Of a stretch of DNA of 64,000 nt, positions 1 to 8,480 are shown one piece after another (within the stretch, counting starts at the first letter, position 1; every line of letters begins with the position of its first letter). A program made the translations under genes and the position numbers. The DNA comes from JAEKNW01 sp963677815 (GTDB lineage Bacteria; Cloacimonadota; Cloacimonadia; Cloacimonadales; JAFGVF01), in contig OY782499.1 in assembly GCA_963677815.1 (NCBI GenBank), positions 2,356,001-2,420,000 on the forward strand. Direction: 5' to 3'. Below the pieces are notes generated by a model. It was not told the origin of the DNA. It was given only the letters and a program-made list of their open reading frames with translations, and searched no databases.

Positions 1-1052
1 TTACCATTATAATAGAAGGAGATTTCTTCAATTCTTTGATTTTCAACATTAATCCATTCTTGATTATAAATTGTCTGTGTTAGAGAATATCCATACCAAG
101 GTTCCATTGGTAGGTGAGTTTCTGTTGCTTGACCATTACCAATTACTATAGAGCCCTCTTCAGCACTGGTGGTAAATGACCACACATTTGAAGATGATGT
201 ATAATCAACTAAATTATTACCTGCTTCAATTCTCCAATAATATGTTGTTAGTGGAGATAAATCATCAACAGAAATTGATTCTAGAGCATATTCTTCAGAT
301 AATAGAGCTGTTTCTGACATAGCAGTTACGTCACTAAGCATATCACTGAAATAAACATTTACCCAATCAGTATCTGAGCCATTATTCCAAGTTAATTCAA
401 CTGGAGGGCTAAGATTAAAGCTACCATTTTCAGGTGTTACTAAAGCAGGAACTCCTGGTTCATTTTCAACAGTAAAATGAAATCTTGTATTTGGAAAAAC
501 AGCAGATAAAGAACCATCAACAGCTGGGAAAGAGCCGTCTTGATATTTAAAACAAGCTCTTTCTGGACTAGCTGAAGTAGCGGTAAATACAGGAGATCCT
601 CCCACATAAGATCCATCATTATTTATTACCAAAACTTCAATATTATCTGTTCCATTATAAGGAAAAATTGCATCAAGAACAATTTCATGCCAACCAGATG
701 CATTGTATGTTAAACTACCACTAAATACTTCTTGGTATGTATCATCAGTAAGTGGATCAATATAGGTTGGACTTGTGAAGTTTTCATCAGTCGTGTGTTT
801 GATATAATAAGTTTGTTCAATCATTTCATAGTTATTTGGTGTGTTATTGACATGATAAGATATTTTATTAATCTCCATAGCATTCTCTAAATCTGATGCT
901 AAGTAAATCGTTCTGGACCAACCATAGTCATAATAACCATAAGCAGGTATATAATTTGTAGTCTCGGTTCCATCTCCGATTTCAACATAAACAGCACTTA
1001 AAGACATTATTAAAGTTAATAATGTTAAAACAACAATCATCTTCTTTTGCAT
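1..1052 (-). CDS. Secreted fibronectin-like surface protein, partial
   Basis: The gene starts at 1052 and runs off the left edge of the window, so about 350 N-terminal residues are seen. The start has a signal peptide (MQKKMIVVLTLLTLIMSLSA), and the mature part opens with VEIGDGTETTNYIPAYGYY. A related motif returns near the visible end (VIGNGQATETHLPMEPWYGY), so the protein carries at least two copies of a surface module. Between them lies a fibronectin type III-like stretch (VPALVTPENG to YYWRIEAGN to VWSFTT). Such proteins are usually exported and in FCB bacteria often end in a FlgD-like sorting domain; that end is not visible here. An SD-like AAGGAGTG lies just before the ATG. Function is unknown; adhesion or surface-layer roles are inference only. 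Confidence 0.8.
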   Translation of the reverse strand, partial: MQKKMIVVLTLLTLIMSLSAVYVEIGDGTETTNYIPAYGYYDYGWSRTIYLASDLENAMEINKISYHVNNTPNNYEMIEQTYYIKHTTDENFTSPTYIDPLTDDTYQEVFSGSLTYNASGWHEIVLDAIFPYNGTDNIEVLVINNDGSYVGGSPVFTATSASPERACFKYQDGSFPAVDGSLSAVFPNTRFHFTVENEPGVPALVTPENGSFNLSPPVELTWNNGSDTDWVNVYFSDMLSDVTAMSETALLSEEYALESISVDDLSPLTTYYWRIEAGNNLVDYTSSSNVWSFTTSAEEGSIVIGNGQATETHLPMEPWYGYSLTQTIYNQEWINVENQRIEEISFYYNG

Positions 1053-1775
1053 AGTCACTCCTTAATCGTGTTTAGTAGTTCCTTAATTTTGGGTTGTGCT
1101 TATCAAACTTGAATTTTTCAAGTATCTTTGCTATGGTGGTAGCAAAGTATTTCAATACAAATCAAATAAAGCAAATTATTTTTTTCTTGGCAAGATTTTT
1201 TTTATTTTTTTCTTAATATTCTTAAAGAAATAATTTTCTCTAGAAACCTTAACATTGTTAATCTTATACTTTGTAACACCCTCAGTTTTTCACATCACTG
1301 AGTGGGAATAGAAGACACTATGGACTGGCAGTATCTTGCTGCCAGATTAACTGGCTTTCAAAGCCTGTTGTAAATGCAAGATGCATCCCCTCCATACAAT
1401 CTAGCTCCATTTTATACACATTTTTATTTTTATAGCTAAGTTTTTCAAATTGACTTATAAATGTATTTATGTCTAGATCTCAGATATTGAAATTAGGCTT
1501 CTTAAATCCTGACTTGTGAGGGCGAAACTTTTAGGCGAAGACCCAAAGGATGCAGAGTGTTGTTGAGGGCTGAGGAACTCCCGTCATAAGTTAAAATGTA
1601 AAAAAAAAAGTCAAGCCCCAGAGGGCGATAATACCTCTTACTGATTATGTAAATAAGGGATTAAGCTTTTTTTTATCATGTTTTTTTTATGAATAATAAG
1701 TACTATAAAAATAAATCTAGAAAAATGAATATTGTCGCCCCTCCAGGGCTTTGCTTGATTTTTTTAAATAATTAA
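1053..1775. other. Non-coding spacer with small hairpins
   Basis: No credible gene. An A/T-rich stretch is followed by short hairpins: CTCAGT/ACTGAG (1281-1302) and CTGGCAG/CTGCCAG (1325-1345). Two inverted halves of a repeat with GCCCCTCCAGGGCT-like ends lie near 1613-1633 and 1738-1751. A related sequence recurs at 10664-10725. The segment 1514-1545 (cttgtgagggcg...gcgaagac) has relatives at 6647-6672 and 30508-30534, so it is dispersed repeat material. Confidence 0.6.
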
Positions 1776-2243
1776 GGCTCCAGTTCAAGTCTGGTGGAAA
1801 AAATTTAATAAAATATAAAATTTTATCATTAGTGTGATTATCCAAAGTATCTCTGAAAGGGATTAATAATTTAGCCTGGGGTAAGATCCTATAAGGATCG
1901 TCACCCCAGGAACAATATCCAAAATTACGACCTAACCCTGTAAGGGTTTAATATAATGGCAACTAATTATAATATTAAATCATTGGTATATATGTTTTTA
2001 TTAAACCCTTACAGGGTTAGGCTTTTTATATACATCATTACCCAGGGTTGCAATCCCTTCAGGATTTTACCCTGGGCTAAACTATTAATCCCCTTTAGGG
2101 ATATAAGACCTATCCTTTCAGGATTATGTCTTATTCTGCTAAAATAATACTATCAATAGTAACTTATAATCCGTAAACTACTGTAATACAATATCTAGTG
2201 CAAAATAATGCAACATAATTTCCACCAGACTTGAACTTGAGCC
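1776..2243. mobile_element. Family A MITE-like element, copy 1 (468 bp)
   Basis: The element is bounded by 25-bp terminal inverted repeats that begin GGCTCCAGTTCAAGTCTGG and end with the complement; there is one mismatch between the arms. It is flanked by an 8-bp direct repeat ATAATTAA (1768-1775 and 2244-2251), as expected for a target-site duplication. The interior is a chain of small palindromes such as AACCCTGTAAGGGTTT and has no transposase; the only open frame (1956-2147) is repeat sequence. It sits inside another repeat, whose two halves (CCCCTCCAGGGCT and ACAGGGTC...CCCTGCC) are on either side. An inverted second copy is at 10882-11515. Confidence 0.85.
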
Positions 2244-2516
2244 ATAATTAATACAGGGTCTTCGATCCCTGCCTATTATATCTGCATCTCTCCGAGATTA
2301 TTAAGAATATCCTTACTACAGCTTGAAAAAAGATGTGTCTTATCGTAAATCCAACCCAATGTAGAGTATATGTTACTAATCATAGTTTGTCACCAAAGTC
2401 AAGAAAAGGTAAATATGTGCAATATTATCGACTTATTTGAAAAAAAGCTATTAGAAAGAATAACTTGAGGATTGAACAGTCTCTTCCCTTCTTTAAATTA
2501 AAAAGTAAATTTTAGC

Positions 2517-2546
2517 TTGACATCTTTAGTTTAAAGTTTACATATT
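2517..2546 (+). promoter_or_regulatory. Putative sigma70 promoter for the 2583 gene
   Basis: A perfect -35 TTGACA (2517-2522), an 18-bp spacer and a weaker -10 CATATT (2541-2546) lie 36 bp ahead of the start codon; the RBS AAAGGAGATG follows. The -10 match is only four of six bases. Confidence 0.5.
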
Positions 2547-2582
2547 GGATATGTTAATGTCTATAAATAAAGGAGATGTATA

Positions 2583-4097
2583 ATGAAAAGATTTGTAGGA
2601 CTTATTACTTTATTACTTCTATTGCTAAACATCCCATCTTTGGGAGCTTATGAACTTATTATTAATGCTAGCAGTGATGTTGAAGAGATTAACAATGAAT
2701 ATAATGCAAGACTTTGGAATTTAGATACTTATCAATATACTCCAATCTCAGGCACAGTTTCTCAACCCACAACATTTCAGATAAATCCGGGCAATTATGT
2801 CATTCAAGGTTACTCTTCTGACCCTAATTCTCCGCAATACGCAGGCCATTTTTTCTATGGTCCAGCAGACGAGTTAACAATTATCACTATATCAGATGAA
2901 AATCCTAGCCAAACAATTGATATCCATATTGAAGCAGGTTTCACTCCTCAACACTTTATAACTTACGACATTATTGAAATCAATGGACATGATGTAATCC
3001 CAATCTTTCATGACCTCGCTGTTAGTATCTTCACAAAACAACTAGTTTATGAAAACGACGATAATGACATTATGTTGGTAGGCTATCAAAAATATACAGC
3101 AAATGGTTGGGAAACAACTATCTTTGATGAAGAATATCTCTTTCTAGATAATGATGCCCAGCCTGGCGATAGTTTCTTATCTCATAATGTCCTATTTTGG
3201 TATGATCTCGATGAACCCTACCTATCAAATTCTACAATGTACATTGTCGGACCTCATGAACTCGATATTGAAGGTAATACCTTTACAAGTACTGCAGTTG
3301 ATGTGATGTATAATTCTTGTTATGATAATGGAAGTAGATATTGGTATGAGTTCACAGGAAATGAAGCTCCCCTCTTGAGATCTTTTAGACAAAGTGGTTC
3401 GATAAGTACTATGTATGATTTAGAATATAATAGTGAATACGATAACAATAAACTTTTGGATTTAACCCCTAATGTTGAAGTAACCTATTTTAGATTTGTG
3501 GAACTAGATAGTTTTCCCAAAAATCTAATTTGCTCTGATACTACTTTTTGGTGGTTCCCACCTAGCTTTATTGCAGTAAGCTATGAGTATTGCACAAATC
3601 AAATTTTTTACTGGCAGTATGATTTTAACAATGAAACAATAATAGACTCTCTAATTTTAGATCGAGGTGAAGATTTTATTAATTTTGAAGAAACAAATAT
3701 ACTTCATACAAATTATTCTTTCTGGTTGAAAGCCTTACTCAGTGATGGTAGCCTGTCTGAATCAACAAATGTTGTAAGTTGGCCAACAAACGTAAACAAT
3801 AATGATTCCGATATTCCTTATTTAGTTCACCTCGAAGATAACTACCCTAATCCCTTTAATCCTGAAACGACAATCTCTTTTTATATTCCTACAAGTGGAA
3901 ATCTTTCATTGGATATCTTCAATCTTAGAGGACAAAAAATTAAAAGTCTTGTTAATGAGCATAAAAATGCAGGTCAGCACAAGATAGTCTGGGATGGTAG
4001 AGATGATAACAATAAAAGACTTGCATCAGGAATATATCTTTACAAATTAAAAAGTGGAAATTATACTAGAAGTAAGAAGATGATTTTACTGAAATAG
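2583..4097 (+). CDS. Secreted protein with FlgD-like C-terminal sorting domain
   Basis: A 504-residue exported protein. A signal peptide (residues 1-22, hydrophobic core LLLLLLNIPSLGA) is followed by a long acidic, beta-rich region of no recognised family. The last 85 residues form the FlgD Ig-like/type IX-style sorting domain: the NYPNPFNPETTISFYIP motif, then FNLRGQKIKSLV, then WDGRDDNNKRLASGIYLYKL and a basic tail (SKKMILLK). In FCB bacteria this domain directs export to or through the outer membrane. The start is well set by AAAGGAGATGTATAATG. The gene stands alone. The cargo function is unknown; the region WYEFTGNEAPLLRSFRQSGS resembles nothing I can name. Confidence 0.85.
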   Translation: MKRFVGLITLLLLLLNIPSLGAYELIINASSDVEEINNEYNARLWNLDTYQYTPISGTVSQPTTFQINPGNYVIQGYSSDPNSPQYAGHFFYGPADELTIITISDENPSQTIDIHIEAGFTPQHFITYDIIEINGHDVIPIFHDLAVSIFTKQLVYENDDNDIMLVGYQKYTANGWETTIFDEEYLFLDNDAQPGDSFLSHNVLFWYDLDEPYLSNSTMYIVGPHELDIEGNTFTSTAVDVMYNSCYDNGSRYWYEFTGNEAPLLRSFRQSGSISTMYDLEYNSEYDNNKLLDLTPNVEVTYFRFVELDSFPKNLICSDTTFWWFPPSFIAVSYEYCTNQIFYWQYDFNNETIIDSLILDRGEDFINFEETNILHTNYSFWLKALLSDGSLSESTNVVSWPTNVNNNDSDIPYLVHLEDNYPNPFNPETTISFYIPTSGNLSLDIFNLRGQKIKSLVNEHKNAGQHKIVWDGRDDNNKRLASGIYLYKLKSGNYTRSKKMILLK

Positions 4098-4169
4098 GAT
4101 TTTGTTAATATAGTAGATAATTTATAATTATTTGAGGCATGAATAAGAGGATTTATTGAAGATTAAGTC

Positions 4170-4246
4170 TGGTAGCGAGAGGAGGATTTGAACCTCCGGC
4201 CTTCGGGTTATGAGCCCGACGAGCTACCAAGCTGCTCCATCTCGCG
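4170..4246 (-). tRNA. tRNA-fMet (CAT), copy 1
   Basis: Cloverleaf on the minus strand with anticodon CAT in the loop CTCATAA, initiator features (unpaired position 1, three G:C pairs GGG/CCC closing the anticodon stem) and an encoded CCA. It is the last gene of the minus-strand tRNA series. The gene body is identical to the copy at 4560-4636. Confidence 0.95.
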
Positions 4247-4267
4247 CCAATTTGAATTTTTAAAAAA

Positions 4268-4344
4268 TGGGGTGGCTGATGGGGCTCGAACCCACGACAC
4301 CAGGAACCACAATCCTGTGCTCTGCCAATTGAACTACAGCCACC
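4268..4344 (-). tRNA. tRNA-His (GTG)
   Basis: Cloverleaf with anticodon GTG in stem CAGGA/TCCTG, the extra 5' G typical of tRNA-His, T-loop GGTTCGAGCCC and encoded CCA. Confidence 0.95.
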
Positions 4345-4389
4345 ATGATATTTTTTGTTAATTAAGTGTATATGTTTTATATAAAAGAA

Positions 4390-4466
<77 letters not shown>

Positions 4467-4475
4467 ACATTAAAA

Positions 4476-4552
4476 TGGTAGCGGCACAGGGACTCGAACC
4501 CCGGACACTCGGATTATGATTCCGATGCTCTAACCAACTGAGCTATGCCGCC
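4476..4552 (-). tRNA. tRNA-Met (CAT), elongator-like
   Basis: Anticodon stem TCGGA/TCCGA with loop ATCATAA gives CAT. The fully paired acceptor (GGCGGCA/TGCCGCT) and A-T pair below the anticodon loop rule out initiator. Elongator Met is favoured; a lysidine-modified Ile tRNA cannot be excluded by eye. Confidence 0.85.
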
Positions 4553-4559
4553 ATCTTTA

Positions 4560-4636
4560 TGGTAGCGAGAGGAGGATTTGAACCTCCGGCCTTCGGGTTA
4601 TGAGCCCGACGAGCTACCAAGCTGCTCCATCTCGCG
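4560..4636 (-). tRNA. tRNA-fMet (CAT), copy 2
   Basis: Same body as the copy at 4170-4246, including the GGG/CCC anticodon stem pairs and encoded CCA. It is the first gene of a five-tRNA series running down to 4170. Confidence 0.95.
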
Positions 4637-4649
4637 TCAATGTTTTATC

Positions 4650-4677
4650 AATTTATAAAACAGTGTTTTTCTGTCAA
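4650..4677 (-). promoter_or_regulatory. Putative promoter of the five-tRNA operon
   Basis: On the minus strand TTGACA (4677-4672), a 16-bp spacer and TAAATT (4655-4650) stand 13 bp before the first tRNA-fMet base. The -35 is perfect; the -10 is moderate. Confidence 0.5.
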
Positions 4678-4749
4678 GTAAATTTTAAAATTATTTTTGA
4701 CACACCTGCTAATCTAAAGGGATTAGCTAACACTTACACTCTATAAAAA

Positions 4750-4826
4750 TGGCACGCCCAAGAGGAGTCGAACCCCTAACCTTCTGATCCGTAGTCAGAC
4801 ACTCTATCCAATTGAGCTATGGGCGC
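4750..4826 (-). tRNA. tRNA-Arg (ACG)
   Basis: Anticodon stem TCTGA/TCAGA with loop CTACGGA gives ACG. Acceptor GCGCCCA pairs with TGGGCGT and CCA is encoded. It is separated by 113 bp from the other tRNAs. A TTGACA about 46 bp upstream on the minus strand suggests its own promoter. Confidence 0.95.
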
Positions 4827-5167
4827 ACATCGTTTTTGCATAAAAAAACTAGGGGCTTTTATGTCAAGCATATTTTTTTACTTTTTTATTATCGCTTCGC
4901 TATATGATTGATTAATTGAATGTTAATATATCTTTTTATTTCTTCTTCTCTTTTATTTCTCCCTTCTCTATTGTTAGTTGATTGTTAGTCTCTCATAAAA
5001 AATTCATTTACTTATAGGGTAAGTAACAATCATAATGGTGTATATCAGTAGAGACGTATTGAATAGGTCTCCGCCACATATTCAATATGTCTACACCTAG
5101 TAAATTTACTTGCCTAATCAAATTTTATAATTAATATAAAAGTATTATGAATTTTATAGGAGAAAAC
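4827..5167. other. Spacer between tRNA-Arg and the flavoprotein gene
   Basis: A/T-rich with no gene. Positions 4978-4998 (TTGATTGTTAGTCTCTCA) match one arm of the large palindrome at 27274-27329. A run of shorter palindromes (GTAGAGACGTATTGAATAGG and similar) follows around 5045-5100. Confidence 0.5.
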
Positions 5168-6538
5168 ATGAAAACAATAGTAGTAGGAATTAATCATGCA
5201 GGAACATCAGCTATAAGAACGCTAATGGCTCAAAATAAAGATATGGAAATAATTGCTTATGATAGAAATGATAATATTTCATTTTTAGGTTGTGGAATTG
5301 CTTTAACTGTGAGTGGGGTTGTTAAAGACCCAAATTCTCTATTTTACTGCAATCCAGAAAAGCTCATGGATAAGGGTGCATCTATTAATATGAATCATGA
5401 GGTGGTTGCAATAGACCCACAGGCTAAGAAGGTTAAAGTTAAGAACCTAGCTAATGGTCAAGTCTTTGAAGAAACTTATGATAATTTAATTTACGCAGCT
5501 GGTTCATGGCCAATAGACATACCAGGCATACCTGAAGAAAATGCAAATTTAGAGAATGTTGAAGTGTGCAAATTGTTTCAACATGCTCAAGAGTTAATTC
5601 GAAAAGCAGATGATCCAGATATTAAGAAAGTAACAATTGTTGGTTCTGGCTATATAGGTGTTGAACTTGCTGAAGCCTATCATATTAAAGGAAAGCAAGT
5701 TACTTTGATAGATTTTGAAGATAGAATTTTACCTAGTTATTTTGATGAAGAGTTTACCAGTTCAGTTGAAGCAGACCTAAGAAAAGATGGTTTAACTTTG
5801 GCCTTAGGAGAAAAGGTTGTTGATTTAGTTGGGGAAAATGGAAAGGTAAAAAGGGTAATAACTAACAAAGGCGAATATGAAGCAGATTTAGTTATTAAGT
5901 GTATAGGATTTAAACCTAATACTGAGCTTCTTCCAACAGCAGAAAAGACATCTGGTGGAGCTTTGATTGTTGATAAGCACATGAGGACTTCCTTGCCAAG
6001 TATTTGGGCTATCGGTGATTCAGTAGCCATGTATCATGCTGCTTATGAACGAAATATACAGGTGTCCTTAGCTACTAATGCTGTAAAATCAGGCATTGTG
6101 GCAGCATCTAATATTAATGGTAATGAAGCAGTAAAAGTGGATTCAATTGTAGGCACCAATGCTATTCATGTCTTTGGCCACAAAATGGCATCTACTGGTA
6201 TTAGTGAAGAAGCTGCTAAAAGACAGGGTATTCCTGTTGCAGTAAATTATGTTGAAGAGAATGATAGACCTGAATGGATGGAAGAATATACAACTACAAA
6301 ATTCAAAATAGTATATGAAAAAGATACTCTTAGACTCTTAGGAGCTCAAGTTGCTTCTTCTCATGGTGAGAGCCATACAGAGACTATTTATTATTTGGCC
6401 TTAGCTATTCAAAGGAATCTGACTCTTCTTGATTTAGCTTTTACTGATGTCTATTTTTTACCACACTTTAACAAACCTTTTAACTTTGTCCTGGCTGCTG
6501 TTATGGAAGCTTTAGGTTTGGACTACTATAAAGAATAA
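5168..6538 (+). CDS. NADH oxidase / CoA-disulfide reductase family flavoprotein
   Basis: Pyridine nucleotide-disulfide oxidoreductase of the single-cysteine class, 456 residues. It has the FAD-binding GINHAGTSA at residues 7-15, the redox cysteine at Cys42 in SFLGCGIAL (the position used by NADH oxidase, NADH peroxidase and CoA-disulfide reductase), and a second Rossmann motif VTIVGSGYIGVELAEAY for NAD(P)H near residue 155. The C-terminal dimerisation domain is complete. Members reduce O2, H2O2 or CoA disulfide; the sequence alone does not separate these, but oxygen or disulfide defence is likely in an anaerobe. An upstream in-frame ATG at 5147 exists, but TAGGAG precedes the ATG at 5168, which also gives the usual family N-terminus. 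It is a single-gene unit. Confidence 0.85.
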   Translation: MKTIVVGINHAGTSAIRTLMAQNKDMEIIAYDRNDNISFLGCGIALTVSGVVKDPNSLFYCNPEKLMDKGASINMNHEVVAIDPQAKKVKVKNLANGQVFEETYDNLIYAAGSWPIDIPGIPEENANLENVEVCKLFQHAQELIRKADDPDIKKVTIVGSGYIGVELAEAYHIKGKQVTLIDFEDRILPSYFDEEFTSSVEADLRKDGLTLALGEKVVDLVGENGKVKRVITNKGEYEADLVIKCIGFKPNTELLPTAEKTSGGALIVDKHMRTSLPSIWAIGDSVAMYHAAYERNIQVSLATNAVKSGIVAASNINGNEAVKVDSIVGTNAIHVFGHKMASTGISEEAAKRQGIPVAVNYVEENDRPEWMEEYTTTKFKIVYEKDTLRLLGAQVASSHGESHTETIYYLALAIQRNLTLLDLAFTDVYFLPHFNKPFNFVLAAVMEALGLDYYKE

Positions 6539-6875
6539 GTTAATAAATAAACGGATGATAGGCTGTGTAATGAGGAAAACTATCTACTAATTTCACTAAT
6601 ACACTAAGATGTGGATTAGACCCAGGGTAAAAGTCTGACTTGTGAGGCAAAGCTTTAGCGAAAAACTAAAAGTCTTGCCCCCTGGGTAATGATGGTAGAG
6701 ATAATAAGCCCTGTAAGGTTATTTACACAGCCTGTGAAAACATGCACATATTTTCATAAGAAAAAGAGAAAGCATCATCACAATCGTAAGGTCGTTGGGA
6801 AGTTAAGAATTTCTGTAATACCTGCGTAAACTCGGGTTAGAATCCCGCGACCCTAATACAGGTAACTTAGATTAT
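6539..6875. other. Repeat-rich spacer after the flavoprotein gene
   Basis: No gene seen. It contains a CCCAGGG...CCCTGGG inverted repeat (6630-6687) enclosing the dispersed cttgtgagg...gctttagcgaa motif, and further along a GGTCG...CGACC pair. This resembles other intergenic repeat material in the window. Confidence 0.5.
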
Positions 6876-6955
6876 CCCAAATAATGCAGTAGACCTTTGT
6901 GAATAGCACTATATTATTCTGCACTCTTCAATAAAGTTCTACTACACAATCTGGG
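6876..6955. mobile_element. Family B MITE-like element, 80-bp copy
   Basis: Short element with ends CCCAAATAATGCAGTAGA and TCTACTACACAATCTGGG, which are imperfect inverted repeats of about 22 bp. It is flanked by a 5-bp direct repeat ATTAT (6871-6875 and 6956-6960). The interior is too short to encode anything. It is related to the elements at 11125, 30464 and 44885. Confidence 0.8.
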
Positions 6956-6974
6956 ATTATTGATAACAGGAAAA

Positions 6975-7343
6975 TTACTTTAATTTCTCAGTTAAGGCTA
7001 TTCTATTTCCTTCAGAGTCCTTAAATTCTGCGACAAAGCCATATTGACCAACTGATGTTTTGGGATAAAGCTCTTCCCCACCTTGACAAATTACTTTTTT
7101 CATTATAGAATCAATATCATCAGTATTGAAATAGATAAATATACCTGAAAGACTTGGTTTATATACTTGTCCCTGGACTAAGGCTCCTGTAATACCTTCT
7201 TTATTGCTATCAAATGGGAAAAAGGCCATTTCAAGATTATCAAGTGTTTCCTTAAAAAATTCATATCCAAAAACATTAGTGTAGAAGGAAATTGCTCTTT
7301 CTAAGTCTACAACTGGAATTTCAAAATATCCAACTGGGTTCAT
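6975..7343 (-). CDS. VOC (glyoxalase/dioxygenase-like) family protein
   Basis: A 122-residue vicinal-oxygen-chelate fold protein. The opening PVGYFEIPVVDLERAISFYTNVFGYEF is the classic first beta-alpha-beta module; the second module ends EFKDSEGNRIALTEK. It resembles small predicted lactoylglutathione lyase-like proteins; the substrate is unknown. The metal ligands of true glyoxalase I are not all evident. ATGs at 7352, 7349 and 7343 are in frame; AAAGG lies nine bases before 7343, which is the best-spaced start. It stands alone between repeat blocks. Confidence 0.75.
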   Translation of the reverse strand: MNPVGYFEIPVVDLERAISFYTNVFGYEFFKETLDNLEMAFFPFDSNKEGITGALVQGQVYKPSLSGIFIYFNTDDIDSIMKKVICQGGEELYPKTSVGQYGFVAEFKDSEGNRIALTEKLK

Positions 7344-7410
7344 AATCATCATCCTTTTATTATTTTTATTTATATTTTCAAAATTATAAATGATGTAAAG
7401 ATATTTCTGA

Positions 7411-7633
7411 CAAATACTCTCCTCGGTCTAGACGACCACCACTCTAACTGGGAACTCGGGCATCCTGCCCGAACTACGTGTTAAAATACTCTCCCCGGTC
7501 TACTCGACCACCACTCTAACTGGGAACTCGGGCATCCTGCCCGAACTACGTGTTAAAATACTCTCCCCATTCTAATGAAAAAGATGCGGATGTGGTCATC
7601 CGCACTACCAGTTATTGAGCTGAAAGGGGATTT
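7411..7633. repeat. Family C hairpin repeat block
   Basis: Two tandem copies of about 80 bp contain GGTCTA-CGACCACC, then CTAACTGGGAACTCGGGC and the hairpin CTCGGGCATCCTGCCCGA. A different hairpin, GCGGATG-TGGT-CATCCGC (7586-7603), and CAGTTATTGAGCTG follow. The same ordered block occurs at 31252-31525, so this is a composite dispersed repeat rather than a local feature of pdxJ. Confidence 0.8.
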
Positions 7634-7691
7634 ATTTTGGGATGGTGATATTCCTGATTTATTCCTAATCGATTATTAGATTAAATTTTCC

Positions 7692-7720
7692 TTGCCAAAT
7701 ATTCGTGATAATTTTATCTA
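7692..7720 (+). promoter_or_regulatory. Putative sigma70 promoter of pdxJ-kbl
   Basis: TTGCCA (7692-7697), a 17-bp spacer and TATCTA (7715-7720) end 27 bp before the pdxJ start codon. Confidence 0.55.
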
Positions 7721-7747
7721 AACACAAACTAAAATTTGGAGAAACAA

Positions 7748-8458
7748 ATGATAGCCTTAGGTGTAAATATTGATCATATTGCAACAGTGCGACAAGCTAG
7801 AAGAGGTATTGAACCAGACCCTGTTCACGGAGCTTATATAGCTGAACTGAACGGAGCTGATCAAATTACTGTTCACCTTAGAGAGGATAGACGTCATATT
7901 CAATTTAGAGATGTTCAGATCTTAAGAGAAACAGTCCAAACTAAGCTAAATTTAGAAATGGCTCCAATTCCAGAAATGGTTACCATAGCTAAGCAGATAA
8001 AACCAGACACAGTAACTTTAGTTCCTGAAAAAAGAGAAGAAGTTACTACTGAAGGTGGACTTCTTATTACTAATGAAGTAAAGGAAGTAGTTGCTCAATT
8101 GAAAGAAGCAAACATTGAAGTTAGTCTTTTTATTGAGGCAGACCTTGACATGATTAAGTTAGCTGCTAAATGTTCTGCAGATGCTGTTGAATTACACACA
8201 GGAAAATATGCTGAAAAGTTTCAAGAAGGTGATTATGATGATGAGCTAAAAAGACTTCTTAAAGGAGCTAAGGCTATCAAATCTGCAGGAATGAGAGTTG
8301 TTGCAGGTCATGGTTTAAACTATAAAAATATTTATCCCTTGCTTGAACTTGATATATTTACAGAATATAATATTGGTCATTCCATTATTTCTAGGTCTAT
8401 TTTTACAGGCTTAGCAGAAGCAGTAAATCAAATGAAAAAAATTATAAATAATAAATAA
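7748..8458 (+). CDS. pdxJ: Pyridoxine 5'-phosphate synthase
   Basis: PdxJ condenses 1-deoxyxylulose 5-phosphate with 3-amino-2-oxopropyl phosphate to pyridoxine 5'-phosphate, the last ring-forming step of DXP-dependent vitamin B6 synthesis. The 236-residue length is standard. Signature blocks are LGVNIDHIATVRQARRG at the start, the DQITVHLREDRRHI strand, NLEMAP, TLVPEKREEVTTEGGL and AGHGLNYKN (TIM-barrel phosphate site). An in-frame TTG at 7736 lies in the RBS region; the ATG at 7748, preceded by TTGGAGAAACAA, gives the family N-terminus. The PLP-enzyme gene kbl starts 22 bp downstream, so cofactor and user are probably co-transcribed. Confidence 0.97.
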   Translation: MIALGVNIDHIATVRQARRGIEPDPVHGAYIAELNGADQITVHLREDRRHIQFRDVQILRETVQTKLNLEMAPIPEMVTIAKQIKPDTVTLVPEKREEVTTEGGLLITNEVKEVVAQLKEANIEVSLFIEADLDMIKLAAKCSADAVELHTGKYAEKFQEGDYDDELKRLLKGAKAIKSAGMRVVAGHGLNYKNIYPLLELDIFTEYNIGHSIISRSIFTGLAEAVNQMKKIINNK

Positions 8459-8480
8459 ATTAAAGAGTGGAGGAAGTAAC

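Noticed and set aside
1956..2147. 63-codon open frame in the spacer
   Set aside because: It lies wholly inside the family A element and follows its palindromes; no RBS or protein-like composition.
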